Source of the DNA: Palsa-504 sp963739615
GTDB lineage: Bacteria > Actinomycetota > Actinomycetes > Streptosporangiales > Streptosporangiaceae
Assembly: GCA_963739615.1 (NCBI GenBank)
Contig: CAVUBD010000021.1
Coordinates: 62,001 to 126,000 of the forward strand
Direction: 5' to 3'
DNA length: 64,000 nucleotides
Shown: in pieces, positions 23,678 through 36,981 of the stretch
How the letters are laid out: every line of letters starts with the position of its first letter
How positions within the stretch are numbered: position 1 is the first letter of the stretch
Notes under the pieces: generated by a model
Told to the model about the DNA's origin: nothing
Databases searched by the model: none
The model's input: only the letters and a program-made list of their open reading frames with translations
Program-made: the position numbers and the translations under genes

Positions 23678-25840
23678 TCAGCTATCCGAGACCGCCGTAG
23701 CTCCCTCCGCACTGGTACCCGCGTCCGGGCTGGCCGGGGCCATCGACCGGGCCAGCAGCTGGGCCACGTCGACGACTTCGAGGGTGTCGGCAGCCTCGCC
23801 GGAGCTCTTCTTGGCGCTGACCGCGTCGCCGAGCATGACCAGGCAGTACGGGCAGGCGGTGGAGATGGTGTCCGGGGACAGGGCCAGGGCCTCCTCGATC
23901 CGCTCGGTGTTGATCCGCTTGCCTATCCGCTCTTCCATCCACATCCTGGCGCCGCCGGCGCCGCAGCAGAACCCGCGGCTCTTGCACCGGTGCATCTCCT
24001 CGGCCCGGGTGCCGGGCACCGCGTCGATGATCTCCCGCGGCGGCGTGTACACCTTGTTATGCCGCCCGAGGAAGCAGGGGTCGTGATAGGTGATCTTCTC
24101 GTCCACCGCGGTAACCGGGGTGAGCTTGCCCTGCTTGACGAGGCGGGCGAGCAGCTGGGTGTGGTGTATCACCTCGTAGTTCCCGCCGAGCTGCGGGTAC
24201 TCGTTCGCGATGGTGTTGAAGCAGTGCGGGCAGGACGCCACGATCGTCTTCGGGGCGGCCTCGTTGAGGGTCTCGATGTTCTGCTGCGCCAGCATGGAGA
24301 ACACAAACTCGTTCCCGATCCGGCGGGCCGGGTCCCCGGTGCAGGTCTCGCCCGGGCCGAGGACCGCGAACGTGACCCCGGCGGTATGCAGCAGCGTGGC
24401 GATGGCCTTGGTGGTCTTCTTGGCCCGGTCCTCCAGCGCGCCGGCGCAGCCGACCCAGAACAGGTACTCCACGTCGTCGCCGATTTTCCCGTCGATGACG
24501 GGGACTTCGAAGTCCAGCTCGGTGATCCAGTCGCCGCGGCGATTGGGGCCCATGCCCCACGGGTCGCCCTTGTTCTCCAGGTTCTTCAGCATCCCGGCGG
24601 CCTCGACCGGGAACGCGGACTCGATCAGCACCTGGTGCCGCCGCATCCCGTCGATGTGGTCGATGTGCTCGATGTCCACCGGGCATTCCTCGACGCAGGC
24701 ACCGCAGTTCGTGCACGACCACAGCACGTCGGGGTCGATGACGCCGTTGTCCTCCTTGGTGCCGACCAGGGGACGCTCGGCCTCGGCCTTGACCGCGTCG
24801 GGCAAGGCCTCGCGGGCCTCGTCGCTCTCGGCCAGCAGGTAAGGAGCCTTGGCGAAGACGTGGTCGCGCAGGTCCAGGATCACCTGCTTGGGGGACAGCG
24901 GCTTGCCGGTGGCCCAGGCCGGGCACTGGGACTGGCACCGCCCGCACTCGGTGCAGGTGCCCATGTCGAGCAGGCCCTTCCAGGTGAAGTCCTCGATCTT
25001 GCCCAGGCCGAAGACATCGACATCCGGGTCGGCCTCCTCGAAGTCGAGCACCTTACCGCCCGAGCGCATCGGCTCAAGCGCCCCGAGCGCGTTCGGCCGC
25101 CGGCCGAACAACACGTTCACCGGGGCCAGGAAGATGTGCAGGTGCTTGGAGTAGGCGATGACGACCAGGAACGCCAGCACGACCAGGAGCTGGGCCAGCA
25201 GGAACACGACCTCCAGGACGCTGTTCACCCCGTAGCCCAGCGGCGCCAGCCAGTGTCCCACCAGCTGGGAGGCGAACGCGCCGTGATGATAGGGGAACAC
25301 GCCGGTGTTGATCTGCGCGCCCCGGTACAGCAGGAGCGTCACGACGACGAGGAAGATCATGCCGAGGACCACCCACGCGGCGCGGGTGTGCGAGCCGAAG
25401 AACCGGGAGGCGCGGCCCTCCCGGTGCGGGTCGTTCCGCAGCCGGATCACGGTAAAGGTGATGATCCCGGCCAGCACGCCGACGCTGAACAGGTCCTCCA
25501 GGAACCCGATCACCTCCCAGTGCCCGATCCCGGGAATCGCGAACGTCCGGCTGAACAGGTCGCCGTACGCCTCGATGATTGTCAGCAGCAAGATCGTGAA
25601 GCCCCACATCGTCAGGGCATGCGCCATCCCCGGCACCGTCCACTTGAGCAGTTTGCGCTGCCCGAGTACCTCGGTCGTCTCGGTCGCGACGTCCCGGCCG
25701 GGATGCTTCCTGACGGCCTCGATACGGTCAGGGGCAGGCTGCCCGCTCATCGCCAGCCGCTTCAGCCACCAGAACCGCCGCCCGGCGATCGCCAACGCCA
25801 CCACGGTCAGGACCAGGCCGACGGTCATCCGCAGAACCAC
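23678..25840 (-). CDS. etfD: membrane (Fe-S) reductase, EtfD / HdrD-like
   Basis: 720 residues. About five or six membrane helices in the first 260 residues form a NarI/HdrE-like cytochrome part. Two [4Fe-4S] motifs follow, CTECGRCQSQCP and CTNCGACVEECP, then two CCG cysteine-rich domains including CPHCFNTIANEYPQ, YHDPCFLGRHN and CCGAGG. This is the architecture of mycobacterial EtfD, which passes electrons from electron-transfer flavoprotein (fatty-acid oxidation) to menaquinone. Proximity to the dnaK operon matches other Actinobacteria. ATG 25828 is an alternative start. Confidence 0.85.
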   Translation of the reverse strand: MVLRMTVGLVLTVVALAIAGRRFWWLKRLAMSGQPAPDRIEAVRKHPGRDVATETTEVLGQRKLLKWTVPGMAHALTMWGFTILLLTIIEAYGDLFSRTFAIPGIGHWEVIGFLEDLFSVGVLAGIITFTVIRLRNDPHREGRASRFFGSHTRAAWVVLGMIFLVVVTLLLYRGAQINTGVFPYHHGAFASQLVGHWLAPLGYGVNSVLEVVFLLAQLLVVLAFLVVIAYSKHLHIFLAPVNVLFGRRPNALGALEPMRSGGKVLDFEEADPDVDVFGLGKIEDFTWKGLLDMGTCTECGRCQSQCPAWATGKPLSPKQVILDLRDHVFAKAPYLLAESDEAREALPDAVKAEAERPLVGTKEDNGVIDPDVLWSCTNCGACVEECPVDIEHIDHIDGMRRHQVLIESAFPVEAAGMLKNLENKGDPWGMGPNRRGDWITELDFEVPVIDGKIGDDVEYLFWVGCAGALEDRAKKTTKAIATLLHTAGVTFAVLGPGETCTGDPARRIGNEFVFSMLAQQNIETLNEAAPKTIVASCPHCFNTIANEYPQLGGNYEVIHHTQLLARLVKQGKLTPVTAVDEKITYHDPCFLGRHNKVYTPPREIIDAVPGTRAEEMHRCKSRGFCCGAGGARMWMEERIGKRINTERIEEALALSPDTISTACPYCLVMLGDAVSAKKSSGEAADTLEVVDVAQLLARSMAPASPDAGTSAEGATAVSDS

Positions 25841-26013
25841 GCGAACCTCCTCTGTCTCCGGAGCTCAAGCGTAGCCACCGGGGGAACGCCGCAATATGAC
25901 CACGTGCGCGCCAATGTTCCACGTCCCGGGCCCGGTCCGCAACCGCGCGGATCCGGGGCGGGCGGGCGGGGGAAAGTTCCGGCCCGGCCGGGAATCTTCC
26001 GGGACTCTGCTAA

Positions 26014-26034
26014 GTTGAGCATAAGTGACTCAAG
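26014..26034 (+). promoter_or_regulatory. HAIR box 1 (HspR operator)
   Basis: GTTGAGC-N7-ACTCAAG matches the HAIR consensus CTTGAGT-N7-ACTCAAG with exact 7-7-7 spacing; the right arm is perfect. It lies about 85 bases before the dnaK start, and the operon encodes HspR itself, so autoregulation is expected. Confidence 0.85.
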
Positions 26035-26065
26035 TCATTTGACGGCGGAGGCCCCCGCTGGCAAG

Positions 26066-26086
26066 CTTGGGCCCGGACTACTCAAC
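26066..26086 (+). promoter_or_regulatory. HAIR box 2, degenerate
   Basis: CTTGGGC-N7-ACTCAAC keeps the 7-7-7 spacing and ten of fourteen consensus positions. It lies 52 bases downstream of box 1, about five helical turns, between it and dnaK. Confidence 0.6.
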
Positions 26087-26117
26087 TTCATCAACTTCAC
26101 ACACACAAGGACAGCTC

Positions 26118-27979
<1,862 letters not shown>

Positions 27980-27980
<1 letters not shown>

Positions 27981-28761
27981 TGCCAGCATCCGAGGAAACG
28001 GGCTCCGGACCGGTCATTCATGACCACCGGCGCATCGACCCGGTGACCGGTCAGGTTCGGGGGAAGCACGCGGCATCCAAGCGGCCGGCACCAGAGGTGC
28101 CGGCCAGGCCCCGGGGGCCGGAGCCGCCGACACCGCCGAGTCAGCCGGATCCGCCAGATCACGTGAAGACACCGACGTCCAGGAAACGCAGAAACACCCC
28201 GAAGGGGTTCCAGAGGTGGTTGCAGAGGAGGCCGCCACGGGCGGCAAGCCGCAGGCTGCGGTTAACGACGGCCAAGGGACCGCGGAGCTCGAAGCTCAGC
28301 TGGCGGAGCGGACCGCCGACCTGCAGCGCCTGCAGGCCGAGTACGCCAACTACCGCAAGCGCGTCGACCGGGACAGGGCCGCGATGCGCGAGCAGGCCGT
28401 GGCCGGCACGCTGGCCGGCCTGCTGCCGGTGCTCGACGCCATCGACCAGGCCAGAGAGCATGGCGAGCTGTCCGGCGGTTTCAAGTCGGTCGCCGATTCG
28501 CTGCAGTCGGCTACCAGCCGGCTCGGCCTGGTGACCTACGGGGAAAAGGGCGATGCGTTCGACCCGAAGATCCACGAAGCACTGACTCATTCCTATTCCT
28601 CCGACGTCGCGGAGGACACGTGCGTCGAGATCCTGCAGCCCGGCTACAAGGTCGGGGAGAGGATCGTGCGGCCAGCCAGGGTCGCCGTCGCGGAACCCGC
28701 GACCGGCCCGGACGGCAGCAGCAACGAAGCCGAGTGGCCCGATGGCGAGGAAGACAACTAA
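27980..28761 (+). CDS. grpE: nucleotide-exchange factor GrpE, apparent -1 frameshift
   Basis: The N-terminus (VIHDHRRIDPVTGQVR) opens at ATG 27980 in one frame. The rest (EYANYRKRVDRDRAAM, LLPVLDAIDQAREHGE, EILQPGYKVGERIVRPA) lies in the -1 frame, which is open and acidic upstream to about 28060. The switch falls at a run of five G at 28059-28063; one more G would restore a 260-residue GrpE reading QVRGEARGIQ across the joint. GrpE releases ADP from DnaK and is normally essential, so a sequencing error is the likeliest reason. It keeps its usual place between dnaK and dnaJ. Confidence 0.88.
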
Positions 28762-28785
28762 CCCCCGGGCGGGGAGACAAACACC

Positions 28786-29946
28786 ATGAGCACGAAGGAC
28801 TTCCTCGAGAAGGACTACTACAAGGCCCTGGGGGTCGCCAAGACGGCCAAGCCGGCCGAGATCAAGACGGCGTACAGGAAGCTGGCGCGTAAGTATCACC
28901 CGGACGCCAACAAGGGTGACGCCTCGGCTGAGGAACGCTTCAAGGAGATCTCCGAGGCGTACTCGGTACTGTCCGACGAGAAGCGGCGCAAGGAGTATGA
29001 CGAGGCGCGCTCGATGTTCGGCGGCGGCTTCCGCGCCCCGACTGGCACCCGGCCCGGCCAGGGCGGTTTCGGCTTTGACCTGGGCGACATCTTCAGCGGC
29101 GCCGGGGACGCGGGCGGGCGGCTCGGGGACCTGTTCGGCGGCGTGTTCGGAGGCAGTACCCGTACCACGGCGCAGAACCGGCCGCGCCGCGGTGCCGACG
29201 TCGAGACCGAGACCACGCTGAGCTTCGGCGACGCGATCGACGGGACCACGGTGGCGCTGCGGCTGACCGGGGAGGGGCCCTGCCCGACCTGCCACGGCAC
29301 CGGCGCCAAGGCCGGCACCGTGCCGCGGATGTGCCCGTCCTGCCACGGCACCGGTCAGGAGAGCAAGAACCAGGGCACGTTCGGGATCACCGAGCCGTGC
29401 CATGAGTGCCGCGGCCGCGGCCTGGTGGTGGACGACCCCTGCCCCGAGTGCTCGGGCAGCGGCCGTGCGATGAGCTCGCGCACCATCCAGACCCGGATCC
29501 CGGCAGGCGTGGCTGACGGTCAGCGGATCAAGATCGGCGGCAAGGGCCTGTCCGGCGAGCGCGGCGGCCCAGCGGGTGACCTGTACGTCCGCGTGCACGT
29601 GAAGCCGCACCCGGTGTTCGGCCGGTCCGGCTCCAACCTCACGGTGACGGTGCCGGCCACGTTCGCCGAGCTGGCCCTCGGCGCGGAGGTCAAGGTGCCC
29701 TCGCACCGGGGCGCTCCGGTGACCGTGCGGATCCCGCCGGGCACCCCCAACGGGCGGACGTTCCTCGTCCGTGGCAAGGGCGTGCGCCGCAAGGACGGGA
29801 CCAACGGCAACTTGCTCGTCACCGTCGAGGTGATGGTGCCGCAGAACCTCAACGGCAAGGCCCGCAGCGCGATCGAGGACCTGCGCGAGGCCACGGCGGG
29901 CCAGGACCCGCGTGAGGAGCTCCTAGAGCGGGCGAAAGAGGCCTGA
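28786..29946 (+). CDS. dnaJ: chaperone DnaJ
   Basis: 386 residues. J domain with KYHPDANKGD (HPD intact), a Gly/Phe-rich linker (about 80-140), four zinc motifs CPTCHGTG, CPSCHGTG, CHECRGRG and CPECSGSG, then two beta-sandwich substrate domains. Length and organisation are those of the canonical DnaK partner. It starts 24 bases after grpE. A second, membrane-fused DnaJ occurs at 11512-13050. Confidence 0.97.
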   Translation: MSTKDFLEKDYYKALGVAKTAKPAEIKTAYRKLARKYHPDANKGDASAEERFKEISEAYSVLSDEKRRKEYDEARSMFGGGFRAPTGTRPGQGGFGFDLGDIFSGAGDAGGRLGDLFGGVFGGSTRTTAQNRPRRGADVETETTLSFGDAIDGTTVALRLTGEGPCPTCHGTGAKAGTVPRMCPSCHGTGQESKNQGTFGITEPCHECRGRGLVVDDPCPECSGSGRAMSSRTIQTRIPAGVADGQRIKIGGKGLSGERGGPAGDLYVRVHVKPHPVFGRSGSNLTVTVPATFAELALGAEVKVPSHRGAPVTVRIPPGTPNGRTFLVRGKGVRRKDGTNGNLLVTVEVMVPQNLNGKARSAIEDLREATAGQDPREELLERAKEA

Positions 29947-29972
29947 ATGAGACGGCACTGAGGGGAGACGAC

Positions 29973-30451
29973 ATGAGCAGCCCTTACGAGCTATCGGACG
30001 ACCTGCCCGTCTACGTCATCTCCGTAGCGGCCCAGCTTTCCGGTATGCACCCGCAGACGCTCCGGGCCTACGACAAGCTCGGCCTGGTATCACCGGGTCG
30101 CAGCGCGGGCCGGGGCCGGCGCTACTCGATGCGGGACATCCTGGCGCTCCGCGAGATCCAGCGGCTGTCCCAGGAAGAGGGCGTCAACCTCTCAGGCATC
30201 AAGCTGATCCTCGACCAGCACCGGGAGCTCGACCAGGCGCGCAGGCTCATCGCCGAGCTGCACGCCGAGCTCGCGCAGCTCCGCGTCGAGCTTGAGTCCA
30301 CCCGGGCCGTGGCGGCCCGGCTGGCCGAGCTGCGCCGGGGCGGCAGTGACAACAGATCCGGGCTCGTGCCGGTGCGCGGCGCCCGGGTCGCGGTCTGGGA
30401 ACCAATGACTGGGCAGTCCGGCGAGACCGGGCAGCCCAGAGGAGATAAGTA

Positions 30452-30452
<1 letters not shown>
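29973..30452 (+). CDS. hspR: heat-shock repressor HspR (MerR family)
   Basis: 159 residues from ATG 29973. MerR-type winged helix: VYVISVAAQLSGMHPQTLRA, YDKLGLVSPGRSAGRGRRYS, then helix QRLSQEEGVNLSGIKLIL and a coiled coil (about 85-115). HspR binds HAIR repeats with DnaK and represses the operon until heat shock. Its TAA overlaps the clpB ATG (TAATG), so the repressor and clpB are coupled. Confidence 0.96.
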
Positions 30453-33078
<2,626 letters not shown>

Positions 33079-33086
33079 CGCCGCGC

Positions 33087-33122
33087 GGCCGGGGTTCCCC
33101 TGAGTTGTCTCAGGCCCCGGCC
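33087..33122. terminator. hairpin between convergent clpB and TPR gene
   Basis: GGCCGGGG (33087-33094) pairs with CCCCGGCC (33115-33122). Inside it CCTGAG/CTCAGG closes a TTGT loop, leaving a TTCC bulge. It lies just after the clpB end and overlaps the 3' end of the facing gene, so it can serve both. Confidence 0.6.
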
Positions 33123-33724
33123 CCGGCCCCGGCCGCGGGCCCGGCCGCGGGCCCGGACTGGCGCGGGTCGGGGCCGCCCTGGCGGCCGTCGAGCAGCTTG
33201 TCGTAGTCGTCTTCTGGCAAGCCGAGATCGACGCGGAGCCGGTACCGCAGGCGCAGCAGCAGCTGCAGCTCGGCGCGGTCGTCGCCGCTCATGCAGGCGT
33301 CCACGCCCGCGGTGGCCCAGTCGAGAGCGCCTTCGAGGTCGCCCTGTTCGGTGAGCAGCTCGGCGACCAGGTCGCAGGTGCGGGCCAGCGACCTGCCCTC
33401 GGATTCCTTCAGCTCACGCAGCAGCGCATCGGCTTCCTCGCTGCGGCCCAGCGCGAACATCGCGCGCGCCAGCGGGACTCTCGGGTCATCGAACGTCGGC
33501 CCGGCGTCCGCGATCGCGATGCGGAACTGCTCGACCGCCGCTTCCGGGTCGTCAGCGAGCAGCCACTGCTCGCCCGCCCGCATGTGCCCCTCGGCCCGCG
33601 ACATCCCGGTCGGCGTCCCCTGCGCCGCCAGCCGGCTCATCCGCACCGCGGCTCTTTTGTGGTTGCCGGTACGCGCCGCGTTCATCTCGATGGCGTCGAA
33701 AAGCTCGGGGGACAGCGCTACCAC
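33110..33724 (-). CDS. tetratricopeptide-repeat protein
   Basis: About 204 residues from GTG 33724 (GTAGGG upstream; upstream GTG/TTG starts are possible). Helical repeats of TPR type are visible: AEGHMRAGEQWLLADDPEAA, PRVPLARAMFALGRSEEADA and ELLTEQGDLEGALDWA. The C-terminus is a low-complexity Gly/Ala/Pro tail (PAAGPAAGAGAGA) made by GGCCCC-like DNA repeats. TPRs bind other proteins; the partner is unknown. It is convergent with clpB. Confidence 0.8.
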   Translation of the reverse strand: MVALSPELFDAIEMNAARTGNHKRAAVRMSRLAAQGTPTGMSRAEGHMRAGEQWLLADDPEAAVEQFRIAIADAGPTFDDPRVPLARAMFALGRSEEADALLRELKESEGRSLARTCDLVAELLTEQGDLEGALDWATAGVDACMSGDDRAELQLLLRLRYRLRVDLGLPEDDYDKLLDGRQGGPDPRQSGPAAGPAAGAGAGA

Positions 33725-33784
33725 CTTAAGGACCCTACCCACCGATGCCGTGGACAATCCGGGCGTCTTTCTCGGTTTTACCTT

Positions 33785-35359
33785 TTAGCGGCGGGTTCGC
33801 TCGAGCGCGTCCCAGAAGCCCCGCCTTAGCGCATGCCGTACCTCGTCGTGCAGCAGGAAGTCGATCGGCAAGGCCGAGCCCTGCAGCAGCCGGGCCTCGA
33901 GGTCCGACGGCATGCGCGGCTTCCTGGCCAGCACCGCCTCCAGCCATAGGGCCGGCGCGTCCCTGGCCACCGACCCGCCGAACTCCTGGCCCTCTTCGTG
34001 GGCGGCCTGCACGGCTTCCGCGAGCGACGCCCCGCCGCCGGGCTGGTAGCCGGACGTCGCCGGGGCCGTGACCGGCTGCGGACCGCTGTAGGGAGCAGTG
34101 CGAGGCGATCCCTGGCCCGGCCCGCCATGCTGACCCGGCGCGGTACCTGGAATCCCCATCGGCGCCATCGGCGCCTGATTCGCCGGGCGCGCCGAGGGCA
34201 GCCGCCTGAGCTGCCCGGGAGGCGGCTGGATGGGCTCCGGGCCGGTGGCCTCGGAGGCGGCTTCTTGCGCGCTTTGCGGTCCGGCCGGGCTCTGCGGGTA
34301 GCTGGTCGCCTCATCCCCGCCGCGCGCCCGGGAGACCGGGTTCGGCGACGCGGGCTCCGGCCGCTCCGGCCGCTCCGGCCGCTCCGGCCGGTTGCGCGCG
34401 GTGGTGGGTGCGGCGTAGATGTCCTGGCGGGGCGTTAGGTCCTGGCGGGGCGTTAGGTCCTGGCGGGGCGTTAGGTCCTGGCGAGGCGCTAGGTCCTGGC
34501 GGGACGTGGGCTGCGCGTCGCCGTTTACGGCGGGCTGCGCCGTCCTTTCCTCGCGGGGCCGGTCCTCGCGGGATCCCCGGTCGTCGCGGGATCCCCGGTC
34601 GTCGCGGGGCCGGTCCTCCCGCGTCGTTACCCTCGGCAGCTGCGGCGCGGGCCGCTGGTATTCGGCCACGACCGGCGCGGTGTAGATGGCTGGTGGCGCG
34701 TGGTTGGCCGACGCGGGCAGCTGCTGGTAGGAGGCCGCGCCGGCCAGCGAGTGGCCGTTCGCCAGCGGCCTTGCCGCCGGGTGTTCTGCGCCTTCCTGCT
34801 CGTCAGCATGAGCGGGCTCGGCACCCGCGATGAGCTCCACGAAGGGCCGCAGATGCTCACCGCCGATCTCGATGATGTCGTCGGATTCCTGGCGGAGGGC
34901 GCGCGAGATGGTCCAGTTGCCGTCCACGGCGATGTGCACCAGGGTGACCCGCAGGCCGAGGTCCTGTACATCGGCGATGACCTGAGCCAGGTCCTCTTCC
35001 GCGCTGACCACGAGCGCGTCGCTGATCGCGTTGTTGCGCGCCAGCGTGGTCAGGTCACGGTGAATCTCGGTTTCCACGCCCTCGCGGCGGCCGGGACGGA
35101 TCTTCGCCACGCGGAGCTTGATACCCGGCACGTCGGCCAGGGCGTCCTGCTCGGCGGTGCGGCGGCCGTCCACCGTCGCCTCGTACCAGTAGCAGCGGAG
35201 CACTGGCAGGCCCGACCGTTCTCTGGCCAGGCTGGAAAGCAGTTGCAGCAGCCCCTCGTAGTCCCAGGAGACCGACTCGCCGCGGCGGGTTCCGTGCACA
35301 GCCATGGCACCATCCGCGAGCACGTAACCTGCGTCGACGAACAGCGCGCAGCGATCCAC
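33785..35359 (-). CDS. NYN (PIN-like) domain protein with long repetitive Pro/Arg-rich linker
   Basis: Start taken as GTG 35359 (VDRCALFVDAGYVLADG), 524 residues; the upstream part of the open frame is not typical. Residues 1 to about 185 form an NYN domain with acidic residues of a predicted RNase site: FVDAGY, RRGESVSWDYEG, SDALVVSAEEDLAQVIADVQ. Then a disordered region carries short exact repeats (RQDLTP, DDRGSR, RPE), and a conserved C-terminal helical domain closes the protein (WLEAVLARKPRMPSDLEARL). NYN proteins usually act on RNA. The long linker suggests a scaffold role. Confidence 0.8.
   Translation of the reverse strand: MDRCALFVDAGYVLADGAMAVHGTRRGESVSWDYEGLLQLLSSLARERSGLPVLRCYWYEATVDGRRTAEQDALADVPGIKLRVAKIRPGRREGVETEIHRDLTTLARNNAISDALVVSAEEDLAQVIADVQDLGLRVTLVHIAVDGNWTISRALRQESDDIIEIGGEHLRPFVELIAGAEPAHADEQEGAEHPAARPLANGHSLAGAASYQQLPASANHAPPAIYTAPVVAEYQRPAPQLPRVTTREDRPRDDRGSRDDRGSREDRPREERTAQPAVNGDAQPTSRQDLAPRQDLTPRQDLTPRQDLTPRQDIYAAPTTARNRPERPERPERPEPASPNPVSRARGGDEATSYPQSPAGPQSAQEAASEATGPEPIQPPPGQLRRLPSARPANQAPMAPMGIPGTAPGQHGGPGQGSPRTAPYSGPQPVTAPATSGYQPGGGASLAEAVQAAHEEGQEFGGSVARDAPALWLEAVLARKPRMPSDLEARLLQGSALPIDFLLHDEVRHALRRGFWDALERTRR
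34357..34392. repeat. 9-bp repeat array encoding RPE units
   Basis: CCGCTCCGG units follow one another inside the NYN gene and encode RPERPERPE on the minus strand. Confidence 0.7.
34423..34512. repeat. 18-bp tandem repeat, five copies, encoding RQDLTP units
   Basis: CCTGGCGGGGCGTTAGGT occurs three times exactly (34423-34476), then twice with changes. On the minus strand it encodes RQDLTP/RQDLAP in the linker of the NYN protein. A related 18-bp repeat for DDRGSR lies at about 34567-34605. Confidence 0.85.
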
Positions 35360-35558
35360 AGCCCCACCGTCCTTCCCCTCGGCGCTGATGGGTATGTTCA
35401 GGCACCGATACGGACCCGACGTCACTAAGACTAGTGAAGTAACCCTCCCGCGGATGGCTTTCCGCGCATTCCCGCTGCCTAGAGGACTTGGGAACCACGT
35501 GAACCGCTGGCACCGCCGGTCATCGAGGCTCTAGGCACGTCCCGTAAGATCGCCTACC

Positions 35559-36093
35559 GTGAGCGACCGCACGGAACTGCTCGAGGCCATCAAGGCGAAA
35601 GCCGTGGTCCACGGCGACTTCGTGCTCTCCTCGGGGCAGCGGGCAGACTGGTACGTTGACCTGCGCCGGATCCTGCTCGACGGCCGCCTGGCGCCGCTGG
35701 CCGGCCGGGTCATGCTCGACCTGACCTGGGATCTGGCCTACGAGGCGGTCGGCGGGCTGACCATGGGCGCCGATCCGGTCGCCACGGCCATCATGCACGC
35801 CGCGGCCGGCCGGGGCACGCCCGTGGACGCCTTCGTGGTGCGGAAGACGGAGAAAGAGCACGGCACGCAGCGCCGGATCGAGGGGCCTGACGTGGGCGGC
35901 CGGCGTGTCCTCGCGGTCGAGGACACATCGACGACCGGGGCTTCCCCCGCTCACCGCGGTGGACGCACTGCGCGAGGCCGGGGCCGAGGTGGCGGGCGTG
36001 GCGGTACTCGTCGACCGCGGGGCGCGGGAGAACATCGCCCGCCGCGGGCTTGTGTTCCGGGCCGCCTACGATCTCTCCGAACTCGGCCTGTGA
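35559..36093 (+). CDS. pyrE: orotate phosphoribosyltransferase, apparent +1 frameshift
   Basis: From GTG 35559 the frame reads MSDRTELLEAIKAKAVVHGD and carries the PRPP-site block VLAVEDTSTTGAS. The C-terminal part (PLTAVDALREAGAEVAGVAV, YDLSELGL) lies in another frame and ends at 36093. The shift is at a run of five C (35944-35948), where four would restore a 177-residue enzyme of normal length. PyrE joins orotate and PRPP to form OMP in pyrimidine synthesis. Sequencing error is more likely than loss of the gene. Confidence 0.9.
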
Positions 36094-36123
36094 CCTTGGA
36101 ACGCCGGGCCCGGGGCGCCGGGC

Positions 36124-36834
36124 CTAGGCGTCTGACCGCGGCGCCGCGTGCCGGGGCTCGGAACGCCGGGTCCCGCCCTGCTTGGGCTCGGCGAGCTGCG
36201 GCCCGGCCTGCTGGGGGTCGGCGAACTCGGCCGGCAACGTCCCCGCGGCGGCTTCGCGGCGGAACTCACGCAGGCGGTACCCGACGAAGCCGACGATCGC
36301 GATGACGACCACAGCGAACAGGACATAGCCCACAATGGTCAGCCCGTGGCTGACGCGGTTCCATTCGCTGCCGAGCGTGTAGCCGATTACGGAGAGCACC
36401 GTAGCGTAAATGACGGTCCCGATCAGGCTGAAGACGCCGAAGCGGACCGCGGGCACCCGCACCAGGCCCGCGACGATCGAGATGAAGGCCCGGACGAACG
36501 GCAGCATGCGCCCGACCGAAATGGCCCAGGCGCCGCGGCCCTCGAGGAAGCGCTCGGCGCGGGCCACATCGGACTCCGTCACCAGGACGTACCGGCCGAG
36601 CTTGTGCACGAGCGGCCTGCCGCCGACCCGGCCGACCGCGTAGGAGGCGTAGGATCCGGCGAGTTCGGCCAGTGAGCCGATGATGATGACCAGGGCGAGG
36701 TTAAGGTGCCCCTGGTAGGCGAGCACCCCGGCGAACCCGAACGTGATCTCGGATGAGATCGGGATACACGCCGCCTCAAGAAAGCCGAACAAAATGAGGG
36801 CGGCATAGCCTGCCGAGGTGAGGAAGCTCTCCAT
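36124..36834 (-). CDS. DedA-family membrane protein
   Basis: 236 residues with about five hydrophobic segments and the DedA signatures GFLEAACIPISSEITFGFAG, GRMLPFVRAFISIVAGL and GYTLGSEWNR. DedA proteins are linked to lipid carrier flipping and membrane homeostasis. The C-terminal 45 residues are a charged Gln/Glu/Pro-rich tail. It sits next to fba, as in mycobacteria. Confidence 0.92.
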   Translation of the reverse strand: MESFLTSAGYAALILFGFLEAACIPISSEITFGFAGVLAYQGHLNLALVIIIGSLAELAGSYASYAVGRVGGRPLVHKLGRYVLVTESDVARAERFLEGRGAWAISVGRMLPFVRAFISIVAGLVRVPAVRFGVFSLIGTVIYATVLSVIGYTLGSEWNRVSHGLTIVGYVLFAVVVIAIVGFVGYRLREFRREAAAGTLPAEFADPQQAGPQLAEPKQGGTRRSEPRHAAPRSDA

Positions 36835-36981
36835 GGATCACGTTGTACCTCATCCCCGGCAGTGCCCGGTGCATCTTCATGCTCGCTTCATGTCTTACAG
36901 TGTGGGGTCCAAGGTCCCTGGAGTGCTCAGACCCCGGGTGTTTAGAGTAAGGACACATTCAATCCCAAGGGAGTTACCGTC

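Noticed and set aside
28059..28063. Programmed ribosomal frameshifting in grpE
   Set aside because: Several other core genes show comparable single-base breaks, so sequencing error is the common explanation.
28159..29706. 515-residue minus-strand frame opposite grpE-dnaJ
   Set aside because: Shadow of the heat-shock operon, with biased composition.
34000..34840. Repeats in the NYN gene considered as a CRISPR array
   Set aside because: Units are 9-18 bp, contiguous, in frame with a protein and lack spacers.
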